Source of the DNA: Agrococcus jejuensis
Lineage (GTDB): Bacteria; Actinomycetota; Actinomycetes; Actinomycetales; Microbacteriaceae
Assembly: GCF_900099705.1 (NCBI RefSeq)
Contig: NZ_LT629695.1
Span: forward strand, 3,224,001 to 3,288,000
Length of the DNA stretch: 64,000 nucleotides
Reading direction: 5' to 3'
Position 1 is the first letter of the stretch; every line of letters begins with the position of its first letter. The position numbers and the translations under genes were made by a program. The notes under the pieces are model-generated. The model did not search any database. It was not told the origin of the DNA and saw nothing but the letters and a program-made list of their open reading frames with translations. Shown in pieces: positions 37,217-45,774 of this stretch.

Positions 37217-38167
37217 ATGGCGTCGTTGAAGGAAGCACGGTTCGAGCTGGTCGAGGTGCCGGAGCGGTTCGGCCCCGTCGAGGTGCTCGTCGACCGACGC
37301 GCGGTGCTCGACCACGCGTTCGCCCAGGATGACTTCCGCGACTGGTACTTCGTCGACTCGCCCTTCGGTGGACCGGTCGCCCACCCGCTCGTGCTCGCGA
37401 ACGAGCTGCTCTTCCTCTTCTACCAGGGGTACGACGGCAACACGGCGCAGGGACTCCACACCCACGAGCACCTCACGTTCCGCTCTCCGATCCGCCACGG
37501 CGAGACCGTGACGATCGACGGCGGGTACACCGAGAAGTACGAGCGCCGCGGCCAGGGCTACGTCACGCTCGAGGCCACCGCGACCGGAGCCGACGGCCGC
37601 GTGCTCGTCGAGCACGTCGGCCGCGAGATCATGCGCACCGTCGCAGGCGACGTGGTCGGCGGTCGACGCTCCGAGGGCGAGCCGCGACCCCGAACCGTGC
37701 TCGGCACGGTCGACGCGTCTGCGCCGATGGCCGAGCGCGCCGCGCACGGGCTGCCCGAGCGCGCCGCCCTGCCGTCGCGCACCACGACCTTCACGCAGGA
37801 CCAGATGTCGGTGTTCTCGTGGGCAGGCCGTGGCTTCGCCAACGTGCACACGAGCGTCGAGAAGGCGGCGCAGTCGGGCCTCGACCGCACGATCGTGCAG
37901 GCGCAGCAGCAGACCGGCCACGTGCTCGCCAACCTCGTCGACGTCTTCGGGGCCAGCTGGTTCACGAGCGGCGACCTCGACCTGCGCTTCGTCTCGCCCG
38001 CGTTCGTCGGCGACGCACTCACGACCTCGGGAGCCGTGCTCGGCGAGACCGACGGCCGGCTCGAGGTCGAGGTCTGGGTCGAGAAGGCCGATGGCACGCG
38101 CACGGCCGTCGGCTGGGCCTCCGCCGCGATCGACGACGACGACCGACGGCCCGCCAGCATCCTCTGA
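37217..38167 (+). CDS. MaoC-like double-hot-dog protein, paralogue 1 (degenerate dyad)
   Basis: A 316-residue protein made of two hot-dog domains (about 1-140 and 190-305), the FAS1-like dehydratase/MaoC layout also used by mesaconyl-CoA hydratases. Its N-terminal active region reads QDDFRDWYFVD, where the His expected after the Asp is Tyr44. The C-terminal domain keeps FANVHTS. It is a paralogue of the third gene in the operon: both share YERRGQGYV and IVQ-QQQ segments. It may be a structural or specificity partner in a heteromeric hydratase. First gene after the promoter; GAGAGGAG precedes the ATG. Confidence 0.75.
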   Translation: MASLKEARFELVEVPERFGPVEVLVDRRAVLDHAFAQDDFRDWYFVDSPFGGPVAHPLVLANELLFLFYQGYDGNTAQGLHTHEHLTFRSPIRHGETVTIDGGYTEKYERRGQGYVTLEATATGADGRVLVEHVGREIMRTVAGDVVGGRRSEGEPRPRTVLGTVDASAPMAERAAHGLPERAALPSRTTTFTQDQMSVFSWAGRGFANVHTSVEKAAQSGLDRTIVQAQQQTGHVLANLVDVFGASWFTSGDLDLRFVSPAFVGDALTTSGAVLGETDGRLEVEVWVEKADGTRTAVGWASAAIDDDDRRPASIL

Positions 38168-38277
38168 TCCCACCGGCTCGCGGTCCCGCGAGCCCCACGA
38201 ACGCTCGGCGTCGGGCGCCTGCGAGCCTCGGCGCCGAGCATCCCCATCCGGCAGCCCCATTCGACGAAGGAGTCACC

Positions 38278-39627
38278 ATGGCCGCCACCATCCCCACCAA
38301 TCAGAGCGAGCGCACGAACCTCGCGCGCCGCGCCGCCGTCGCGAGCCTCGTCGGCACCGCCGTCGAGTGGTACGACTACTTCATCTTCGGCACGGCATCC
38401 GCGCTCGTGTTCGGACGCCTGTTCTTCCCCAGCGACGGGGATCCCATCTACGGCACCCTCGCGTCGTTCGCCGTGTTCGGCGTCGGCTTCTTCGCTCGCC
38501 CGCTCGGCGGCATCGTCTTCGGGCACTTCGGCGACAAGTTCGGTCGCAAGGCGGCGCTCGTCACGACGCTCATGATGATGGGCATCGCGACGTTCCTCAT
38601 CGGCCTCCTGCCGACGACCGACCAGATCGGCATCGCGGCGCCGATCCTGCTGGTCGTGCTGCGTCTCATCCAGGGCTTCGGCGTCGGTGGCGAGTGGGGC
38701 GGCGCCTCGCTGGTCGCGGTCGAGTACGCGCCGGAGGGCAAGCGCGGCGCGTACGGCAGCTTCCCGCAGATCGGCAACGCCGTCGGCCTCGTCATGTCGA
38801 CGACCATCTTCGCCATCGTCTCGACGCTGCCCGACGAGCAGCTGCTGTCGTGGGGCTGGCGCCTGCCGTTCCTGCTGAGCGCCGTGCTCATCGGCGTCGG
38901 CCTGTTCATCCGCTTCAAGCTCACCGAGACGCCGACGTTCCAGGCGGCGCAGGAGGCGCTCGAGGCGAAGGCCGACGCCGACAAGCCCAAGGAGCAGCTG
39001 CCGATCGCCGAGCTCTTCCGTCGCTTCAAGCGCCCGCTGCTGCTCGCGATGGGCATGCGCTTCGGTGAGGCGGTGTTCGGCTACATCATCCTCACGATCG
39101 GCCTCACCTTCGCGACGAACTACACCGACGTCCCGCGCACCGACGTGCTCATCGCCTCGGCGATCGCCGCGGCCATCGCGATCTACACGTACTACTTCTT
39201 CGGCAGGCTCAGCGACCGGATCGGACGCCGCAAGGTCTTCATCCTCGGCGCCGTCGTGGGTGCGGTGGTGTCGTTCCCGTTCTTCTGGATCCTGGACGCC
39301 GGCAACATCCCGATGATGTACGTCATCTACGCGGTGGCGTACGCGATCGGCGTCGGCGCCGTCTACGGGGTCGAGCCATCGTTCTTCTCCGAGCTCTTCG
39401 GCACGAAGGTGCGCTACACCGGCGTCTCGCTCGCCGCGCAGCTGCCTTCGGTGCTCATCGGCCTGTGGCCGCTCGCTTCGACGGCCATCTTCGCCGCGAC
39501 GGGCGGCGACCCGTGGCCCATCGCGCTCATCACGGTGCTCGCGCTCGCGCTCGGTGGCCTGTGCGCGTACCTCGCACCCGAGACGAACGGCGCCGACATG
39601 AACGCGATCGGCGAGGAGACGCGATGA
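38278..39627 (+). CDS. MHS-family MFS transporter (carboxylate/proton symporter)
   Basis: A 449-residue major facilitator with 12 predicted membrane helices. EWYDYFIFGTASALVFG in helix 1 and the loop motif GHFGDKFGRK are typical of the metabolite:H+ symporter family (ShiA, ProP, KgtP, citrate permeases). A second loop GRLSDRIGRRK marks the second half. It likely imports the acid degraded by this operon. Good GAAGGAG site 5-6 bases before the ATG. The stop overlaps the next start (ATGA). Confidence 0.9.
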   Translation: MAATIPTNQSERTNLARRAAVASLVGTAVEWYDYFIFGTASALVFGRLFFPSDGDPIYGTLASFAVFGVGFFARPLGGIVFGHFGDKFGRKAALVTTLMMMGIATFLIGLLPTTDQIGIAAPILLVVLRLIQGFGVGGEWGGASLVAVEYAPEGKRGAYGSFPQIGNAVGLVMSTTIFAIVSTLPDEQLLSWGWRLPFLLSAVLIGVGLFIRFKLTETPTFQAAQEALEAKADADKPKEQLPIAELFRRFKRPLLLAMGMRFGEAVFGYIILTIGLTFATNYTDVPRTDVLIASAIAAAIAIYTYYFFGRLSDRIGRRKVFILGAVVGAVVSFPFFWILDAGNIPMMYVIYAVAYAIGVGAVYGVEPSFFSELFGTKVRYTGVSLAAQLPSVLIGLWPLASTAIFAATGGDPWPIALITVLALALGGLCAYLAPETNGADMNAIGEETR

Positions 39628-40631
39628 CATCGCATCGCGACCTCACCGATCCGCGTCGCGCCGCCGACGTCGACGACCTCGAGGCCGGCCTCAAGGAGCC
39701 CGAGTTCGAGCGGCTCGCGATCCCCGAGGCCCTCGGACCCGCGACGGTCGTGGTGGACGACCACAAGATCAAGCGCTTCGCCTTCACGCAGGACGACCAC
39801 CACCCGTGGCATCTCGACGCGAGCCCGTTCGACGGGCGTCGCATCGGCCACGCCTCGCTGCTCGGCAACGACCTCGTGCAGCTGTTCACGACCGTCTACG
39901 CCGCGAGCCGCGTCGTCGGTCTGCACACCGAGGAGCAGCTCTGGTTCGACTCGCCGGCCTTCCTCGACGAGGAGGTGACGCTCGCCGGCACGTACACCGA
40001 GGCCTACGAGCGGCGGGGGCAGGGCTACGTCGTCATGGAGGCGACCGCGGTCGGCGCCGACGGTCGCAGCATCCTGCGCCACCGCGGCATCGAGATCCTG
40101 CGCACGAGACCCGGCGACGTCGCGGGGCGCGGCAGCGCGACACCTGCGGACGCGGACGAGCGCGTGACCGGCGAGGTGCCCGATGGTGCGCCCGCGTTCG
40201 ACGCGGATGCGCCGGCGGTCGGGCAGGTGCTGCCGACGCTCGCGAAGACGTTCACGACCGAGCAGGCCGCCGTGTTCTCGCGCATCGGCGAGTACGTGCG
40301 CAACATCCACAACGACCTCGCGCTCGCGCGGGAGGGCGGGATGCGCGTGCCGATCGTGCAGGGCCAGCAGCAGTACGGCGCGATCGCCGAGCTGCTCACG
40401 CGAGCGTTCGGCACGAGGTTCCTCGCGGGCGGATGGCTGCGCGTGAAGTTCCTGAAGACCGTCGACGTGCACGAGCCGATCGCCGTGAGCGGCATCGTCA
40501 CGGGCGTCGACGACGACCGCGTGCACCTGCAGGTGTGGGTGCGCAGAGCCGACGGCGCGCTCAGCGCCGCGGGATGGGCGAGCGCGCCCATCCCGTCCGA
40601 GACCAGCGTCTCGACAGAGACCGGGAAGTGA
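39624..40631 (+). CDS. MaoC-like double-hot-dog hydratase, paralogue 2
   Basis: A 335-residue two-hot-dog protein. The N-terminal active region TQDDHHPWHLD retains an Asp (57/58) and His63 at the spacing of the (R)-specific enoyl-CoA hydratase motif, unlike paralogue 1. The second domain holds VRNIHND. Predicted to add water to, or remove it from, a CoA thioester. The overlap with the transporter stop and near overlap with the ThDP gene show a tightly coupled operon. The paralogue pair flanks the transporter gene, as after a duplication. Confidence 0.78.
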   Translation: MTSHRDLTDPRRAADVDDLEAGLKEPEFERLAIPEALGPATVVVDDHKIKRFAFTQDDHHPWHLDASPFDGRRIGHASLLGNDLVQLFTTVYAASRVVGLHTEEQLWFDSPAFLDEEVTLAGTYTEAYERRGQGYVVMEATAVGADGRSILRHRGIEILRTRPGDVAGRGSATPADADERVTGEVPDGAPAFDADAPAVGQVLPTLAKTFTTEQAAVFSRIGEYVRNIHNDLALAREGGMRVPIVQGQQQYGAIAELLTRAFGTRFLAGGWLRVKFLKTVDVHEPIAVSGIVTGVDDDRVHLQVWVRRADGALSAAGWASAPIPSETSVSTETGK

Positions 40632-40645
40632 AGAGGAAGACGGAC

Positions 40646-42334
40646 ATGACGAACGAGATCACCGGCGGCAAGCTCGTGGTGCAGATGCTCGAGTCGCTCG
40701 GCATCACGAAGGTGTTCGGCGTGGTCGGCGGGCAGACGCTCGCGATCACCGACGCCATCATCGACAGCCCCACCATCGAGATGGTGCACACACGACACGA
40801 GAACGCGGCCGCGGTCATGGCCGACGCGTACGGGCGTCTCACCGGGCGTCCCGCGGTCGCGATCGCGACCACGGGGCCCGGCGCGACCAACCTGCTCACG
40901 GGGGTCGGCGGCGCGTTCCGAGACTCGAGCCCTGCGTTCATCGTCACGTGCAACAACAACGGCGAGAACATCCACAAGGACGACGCGCAGAACGCCGACC
41001 ACGTCGAGATCTTCAAGCCGTTCACGAAGTGGTCGCGCCTCGTGGCTCACCAGACGAGCATCGTCCAGGCGATGGGCGAGGCGTACGTCAACGCGATGAC
41101 GGGCAACCCCGGTCCCATCCACCTCGACTTCGCCCGGGACACGATCGAGCAGACGTTCGACGCGCCGACGGTGCCCGAGGTGCATCCGCTGCGCTCGTGG
41201 GTCGGCACGCGCCCCGTCGCCGCGTCGGATCGCGTCGCCGAGGTGGCTGCGCGCGTGCTCGCCGCCGAGCGGCCCGTCATCTGGGTCGGCAACGGCGCGA
41301 ACCGCGCCCAGGCATCCGACGACGTGCTCGCGCTCGCCGATGCGCTCTCGATCCCGGTCATCACGACGTTCAACGGCATGGGCGCCGTGCCGACGACGCA
41401 CCCGCTCGTCTTCGGAGCGCTGAGCCGCATGGGCACGAACCTGTCGACGCGCGTCATCGGCGACGCCGATCTCGTGCTCGCGCTCGGCAACAGCCTGAAT
41501 GCCGTGTCGACGACGCGCTGGCGCCGCGCGCTGCCCGACGTCGTGCAGGTCGACGTCGACCCCGCGATGATCGGTCGCTACTACGCGGAGGTCACGACGG
41601 GCGTGGTGGGAGACCTCGGCGCCTTCGCGCGCGACCTCGTCGCCGCCACGGTCGACGACGCCGCGGGAGCGCGGGAGGCGCGCGCTGGCTGGATCGCCGA
41701 GCTGCAGCAGGCGGAGCGCGAGTGGTGGGCCATGTCCGACGACCTCAGCCCCGAGAACGAGGGCTCGATCTCGCCAGCGGTCGCCGTTCGCGCACTGCGC
41801 TCCGTGACGCCCGAGGATGCCGTGCTCATCCCCGATGCGGGCAACCCCGGCGTGTGGTCGTACCTGTGGGAGATGGCGAAGCCGTACCGCTACATCAAGC
41901 CCGTCGGCTTCGGCAACATGGGCTTCGCCCTGCCCGCCACGGTCGCCTCGGTCGTCGACGACCCGTCGCGTCCCGTGCTCGCGCTCATCGGCGACGGCTC
42001 GCTCGGCATGAGCCTCGGCGAGCTCGAGACGCTCGCGCGCGCAGGCGGCCCCGCCGTCGTCGTGGTGCTCAACGACTCGTCGTACGGCAACATCCGCCAG
42101 GAGCAGGTGCTGCACTTCGACGGTCGCACGATCGGCGTCGACTTCCTCGACGTCGACTTCGCCCAGGTCGCGCGCGGCATGGGCGTCGAGGGCGTGCGCG
42201 TCACCGACGTCGACGCACTCGTCGCCGCGGTGCGCGACGGCTTCGCGAGTGGCCGGCCGCTGCTCGTCGACGTCGTGCTCGACCGCGCGGCAGACGCGTG
42301 GACGTACCCTGCATTCGCACCGCACGCGGGCTGA
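40646..42334 (+). CDS. ThDP-dependent enzyme, acetolactate-synthase-like, substrate unknown
   Basis: A 562-residue three-domain ThDP enzyme. The PYR domain has the cofactor-activating Glu52 in TRHENAAAVMADAYGRLTG. The middle domain follows (about 195-330). The PP domain has the ThDP motif GDGSLGMSLGE...LND with Mg ligands. It is not obviously oxalyl-CoA decarboxylase or glyoxylate carboligase, and no ACT-type regulatory subunit is nearby, so anabolic acetolactate synthase is unlikely. In this operon it may decarboxylate or ligate a 2-oxo acid or cleave a 2-hydroxyacyl-CoA. The ATG at 40646 has GAGGAAG upstream; GTG 40628 would overlap the previous stop. Confidence 0.82.
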   Translation: MTNEITGGKLVVQMLESLGITKVFGVVGGQTLAITDAIIDSPTIEMVHTRHENAAAVMADAYGRLTGRPAVAIATTGPGATNLLTGVGGAFRDSSPAFIVTCNNNGENIHKDDAQNADHVEIFKPFTKWSRLVAHQTSIVQAMGEAYVNAMTGNPGPIHLDFARDTIEQTFDAPTVPEVHPLRSWVGTRPVAASDRVAEVAARVLAAERPVIWVGNGANRAQASDDVLALADALSIPVITTFNGMGAVPTTHPLVFGALSRMGTNLSTRVIGDADLVLALGNSLNAVSTTRWRRALPDVVQVDVDPAMIGRYYAEVTTGVVGDLGAFARDLVAATVDDAAGAREARAGWIAELQQAEREWWAMSDDLSPENEGSISPAVAVRALRSVTPEDAVLIPDAGNPGVWSYLWEMAKPYRYIKPVGFGNMGFALPATVASVVDDPSRPVLALIGDGSLGMSLGELETLARAGGPAVVVVLNDSSYGNIRQEQVLHFDGRTIGVDFLDVDFAQVARGMGVEGVRVTDVDALVAAVRDGFASGRPLLVDVVLDRAADAWTYPAFAPHAG

Positions 42335-42371
42335 CGCACGGACCGAGACGACACGAAGGGAGGCTGCGACG

Positions 42372-43574
42372 ATGCAGACCTCAGGACACCCGACCGGACC
42401 GCTCGACGGCGTGAAGGTGCTCGACCTCTCGAGGTTCATCGCGGGCCCGCTGTGCGCGCAGATCCTCGGCGACTTCGGCGCCGAGGTCGTCAAGGTCGAG
42501 CGCCCTCGTGGCGAGGACTCGAGGCACCACGGGCCCTACTGGCAGGGCGAGAGCATCTACATGTTCCTCTACCACCGCAACAAGCAGGCGGCGTCGCTCG
42601 ACACGAGGCACCCCGAGGCGCTCGGCATCCTCGAGGATCTCGTGCGGTGGGCCGACGTCGTGGTCGAGAACTATCGGCCGGGCACGCTCGAAGCCATGGG
42701 CCTGGGCTACGAGCGGATGCGCGAGCTCAACGACGACGTCATCCTCGTGTCGATCTCGGGGTTCGGCCAGACGGGACCCGACTCGCGCCGGGCGCTGTTC
42801 GACGCCATCTCCCAGGCGTCGTCGGGCCTCATGAGCATGACGGGGGAGCCCGACGGCAAGCCGACCCTCTCGGGCACCTACATCGCCGACTACACGACGG
42901 GCTACCAGGGCGCGATCGGCGCGATGGCGGCGCTCATGCACCGCGATCGCACGGGCGAGGGGCAGCTCGTCGACGTCGCGTCGTACGACACGATGTTCTC
43001 CGCGCTCGGCACGCGGCTCATCGCCGAGCTCATGCTGGGGCTCGAGATGCCGCGCTCCGGATCGCGCGACCTGCTCACGGCACCCGTCAACGTGTACGAG
43101 GCCGCGGACGGCCCGATCTACATCCAGGCGGGCACGGCGTCGCTGTTCCCCAAGCTGTGCGCGGTCATGGAGCGCGACGACCTCGCCGCCGACGAGCGGT
43201 TCGCGACGGTCGAGGGCCGCATGGCGGAGCAGGAGCACCTCGAGTCGGCGATCCAGGACTGGGCGGGGTCGCGCACCTGCGCCGACATCGCCGCAGCGCT
43301 CGACGAGGTCGGCGTGCCCTACGCGAAGGTCGCATCGGTCAAGGAGGTCGCGGCATCGCCGCAGATCGCTGCGCGCGGCATGGTCGTCGAGGCCGAGCAT
43401 CCCAAGCTCGGCACCATCCGCATGCCGGCGAATCCGATCCACATGGAGAAGTCGCCGCCGACGGTCCGCAAGGCGCCGCCTCGCGTGGGAGAGGACAACG
43501 ACCACGTCTACCGTGACATCCTCGGTCTGTCGGCCGACGACGTCGAGCGGCTGCGAGCGGAGGGCGCGATCTGA
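42372..43574 (+). CDS. CaiB/BaiF-family (class III) CoA-transferase
   Basis: A 400-residue class III CoA-transferase. It has the N-terminal CoA fold (GVKVLDLSRFIAGPLCAQ), ERPRGED, and SISGFGQTGP. The likely catalytic nucleophile is Asp173 in IADYTTG. Transfers CoA between carboxylic acids, probably activating the imported acid with succinyl-CoA or acetyl-CoA, or racemises an acyl-CoA. Formyl-CoA transferase is one member, but the neighbouring ThDP enzyme does not look like oxalyl-CoA decarboxylase. The stop shares a base with the regulator start (TGATG). Confidence 0.88.
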   Translation: MQTSGHPTGPLDGVKVLDLSRFIAGPLCAQILGDFGAEVVKVERPRGEDSRHHGPYWQGESIYMFLYHRNKQAASLDTRHPEALGILEDLVRWADVVVENYRPGTLEAMGLGYERMRELNDDVILVSISGFGQTGPDSRRALFDAISQASSGLMSMTGEPDGKPTLSGTYIADYTTGYQGAIGAMAALMHRDRTGEGQLVDVASYDTMFSALGTRLIAELMLGLEMPRSGSRDLLTAPVNVYEAADGPIYIQAGTASLFPKLCAVMERDDLAADERFATVEGRMAEQEHLESAIQDWAGSRTCADIAAALDEVGVPYAKVASVKEVAASPQIAARGMVVEAEHPKLGTIRMPANPIHMEKSPPTVRKAPPRVGEDNDHVYRDILGLSADDVERLRAEGAI

Positions 43575-44290
43575 TGCAACGGGCTCCGAGGTACTCGGTC
43601 ATCCACGACGACATCGTCGAGCAGGTGCGCACCGGCACGCTCGAGCCGGGGATGCGCCTGCCGAGCGAGTCCGACCTCGCCAAGCGCTACGGCGTGAGCC
43701 GCATGACCGTGCGGCAGGCGCTCGACCTGCTGGCCTCCGACGAGATCGTGGTGCGCAAGCACGGCAGCGGCACCTTCGTGCGCGAGCAGTCGCGCCAGGG
43801 CCGCCACATCGATCGCCTGCGGTCGTTCGCGGCGGAGCTCGCCGACGTCGACGTCGTCGTCGGCAGCGAGGTGGTGCGGGCGGAGCTCGTGGATGCCCCT
43901 GCTGACGTCGCCGAGGCGCTCGGGCTCGAGGCGGGGGACCCAGTGCATCGGCTGACGCGCGTGCGCACGGTCGACGGCGTCCCCGCAGCGCTCCAGGACA
44001 CGTGGATCCCATCGCACGTGGCGCCGAGCCTCACGCGCGAGCCGCTCGAGGGCGGCTCGCTGTACCGCACCCTCGCGGAGCGGCACGGCGTGCGGCTGCG
44101 CTGGGCCGACCAGTCGATGACGGCCGAGCTGCTCGGTGTCGACGAGGCGACGCTGCTGCGCGTCGAGCCCGGCGGCGCCGTGCTGCGCGGCATGCGCACG
44201 ACGTACTCCGACGCCGACGAGCCTGTGGAGTTCACGCACGGCTGGACGCTGCCGAGCTTCCCGCTGCTGCTGCGGATCGACGCCGAATGA
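43574..44290 (+). CDS. GntR-family regulator, HutC subfamily (UTRA domain)
   Basis: A 238-residue regulator. The winged helix (about 5-72) carries RLPSESDLAKRYGVSRMTVR and HGSGTFV. The UTRA ligand domain (about 90-236) contains DTWIPSHVAPSLT and ends in the usual VEFTHGW strand. HutC regulators generally repress by binding palindromes with a GTCTAGAC-like core, which is what sits at the operon's start site. The ligand is probably the substrate or an early product. Start and stop both overlap neighbours, so the protein is made at operon level (autoregulation). Confidence 0.9.
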   Translation: MQRAPRYSVIHDDIVEQVRTGTLEPGMRLPSESDLAKRYGVSRMTVRQALDLLASDEIVVRKHGSGTFVREQSRQGRHIDRLRSFAAELADVDVVVGSEVVRAELVDAPADVAEALGLEAGDPVHRLTRVRTVDGVPAALQDTWIPSHVAPSLTREPLEGGSLYRTLAERHGVRLRWADQSMTAELLGVDEATLLRVEPGGAVLRGMRTTYSDADEPVEFTHGWTLPSFPLLLRIDAE

Positions 44291-45705
44291 TCGCGCTCGA
44301 TCGAGCCGTCGTCGCCGTCGACGTCGGCACCTCCGCCGTGCGCGCCGCGCTCGTCTCGGTCGACGACGGCATCCTTCGCGCCGTGCGCGTGGCACGGACC
44401 GAGGGCGTCGGCGGCGCGACCTACGTCGCCGACGCCCTCCAGCGCGACGTCGAGGGCGCGGTCGCAGCGCTCGAGGTCGATGGGCGACCCGCGGCGCTGG
44501 CGATCGCGGCGCACATCGGTGCCGTAGCCGTCGACGATGCGCTGCAGCCGGTCGTAGCGCCCGGATCGTGGTCGGATGCGCGCGGCCTCGAGCTGCTCGC
44601 CGACATGACGGAGCCGATCCTGCGGCACGTGCTCGCTGCGTCGGGCCGTCCTGCGCCCGCGGGTGGCGGACTCGCGCTCGCAGCCTCGCTCGTCGGCACG
44701 GATGCGGCGCGGCGCGTGGCGAGCGTGCTGAGCCCGAAGGACCTGCTCGTCGCGCGCCTCACGGGTCACGTCGGCGCCGACGTGGTCGACGCCGCGTACA
44801 CGCTCGCGTTCGACGTCGCCGCCGCACGTTGGTCGGACGCCGCCGACGCGCTCGGCGTGCCGCGGGGCTGGCTGCCACCCCTCGCCACGCCCGATGCCCT
44901 GGTCGCGACGCTCGACGAGCACGCGGCGGCGCGGTGTCGTCTCGCACCGGGCACGTCCGTCGTGTCCGGAGCGCCCGATGGCTCGGCGGGCATCGGCATC
45001 CTGCTCGGCACGCGCACGGATGCGATCGCCGACGTCGCGGGCACGACCGACGTGCTCGGCCGTCTGCTCGTCGACCTCGCCGACGCGCCGCGCGGCAGCG
45101 TGCGGAACCCGGCGCTCGTGCCGAGCCGTTGGATCGCCGGAGGAGCGACGGGCATGACCGGGGGAGCCGTCGCCAGGTGGCGCGCGCTCGTCGGTGCCGT
45201 CGACGAGCACGCCATCGCCGACGTGCCCGTCGGGGCGCGGGGGCTGCAGGTCGTGCCGGGCATGTCCGGCACGCGGTTCCCGCGCTGGCGTGCAGACGAT
45301 CTCGGCGCGCTCGTCGGTCAGACGCCGGCGCACGGCGCGGCCGAGATCCTGCGTGCTGCGCAGGAGGGCGCGAGCCACGTCGTGCGCGAGGGCGTCGACG
45401 TGCTCGATCCGTCGGGCTCGCTGCCCGTGGTCCTCGCAGGTGGCTCCACGCGATCGGAGCACGTCGTGCGCATGCGCGCCGCGATCCTCGGGCGGTCCGT
45501 GCTCGTCTCGAGCGATCCCGACGTCACCCTCGCGGGGGCCGCCGGACTCGCGCTCGTCGGAGCGGGGCTCGTGGACGATCTCGACGAGGCACGAGATCGA
45601 CTCGGGATCGCGCTCCGGCACGTCGATCCGGACGCACGCGACGTGACGGCGTACGCCGAGCAGCACGAGGCGTGGCGTGCGACGTGCGACGCGCTCGTCG
45701 GCTGA
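44287..45705 (+). CDS. FGGY-family carbohydrate kinase, substrate unknown
   Basis: A 472-residue FGGY kinase. The N-terminal phosphate loop is VAVDVGTSAVRAAL, the hinge region includes SGAPDGSAGIGIL (catalytic Asp), and the C-terminal domain has VLAGGSTRSEHVVRMRAAIL. It phosphorylates a sugar, polyol or related hydroxy compound. Its presence with CoA-transferase and hydratase genes is unusual and suggests that the substrate carries both hydroxyl and carboxyl functions or yields a polyol fragment. Last gene of the operon, overlapping the regulator stop and followed by a strong terminator. Confidence 0.85.
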   Translation: MIALDRAVVAVDVGTSAVRAALVSVDDGILRAVRVARTEGVGGATYVADALQRDVEGAVAALEVDGRPAALAIAAHIGAVAVDDALQPVVAPGSWSDARGLELLADMTEPILRHVLAASGRPAPAGGGLALAASLVGTDAARRVASVLSPKDLLVARLTGHVGADVVDAAYTLAFDVAAARWSDAADALGVPRGWLPPLATPDALVATLDEHAAARCRLAPGTSVVSGAPDGSAGIGILLGTRTDAIADVAGTTDVLGRLLVDLADAPRGSVRNPALVPSRWIAGGATGMTGGAVARWRALVGAVDEHAIADVPVGARGLQVVPGMSGTRFPRWRADDLGALVGQTPAHGAAEILRAAQEGASHVVREGVDVLDPSGSLPVVLAGGSTRSEHVVRMRAAILGRSVLVSSDPDVTLAGAAGLALVGAGLVDDLDEARDRLGIALRHVDPDARDVTAYAEQHEAWRATCDALVG

Positions 45706-45715
45706 CCTGCACCGC

Positions 45716-45760
45716 ACGACGAAGGGTCGCCCACCTGCACGGTGGGCGCCCCTTCGTCGT
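45716..45760. terminator. Bidirectional terminator hairpin
   Basis: A long stem of about 20 bp (one bulge) runs from ACGACGAAGGG to CCCTTCGTCGT around loop TGCA. It sits between the convergent kinase and DUF3043 genes. Confidence 0.85.
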
Positions 45761-45774
45761 TCAGCGACCGAGGG

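Noticed and set aside
40646-43574. Oxalate degradation pair (oxalyl-CoA decarboxylase plus formyl-CoA transferase)
   Set aside because: The ThDP enzyme does not show oxalyl-CoA decarboxylase-like segments, and hydratases plus an FGGY kinase do not fit oxalate.
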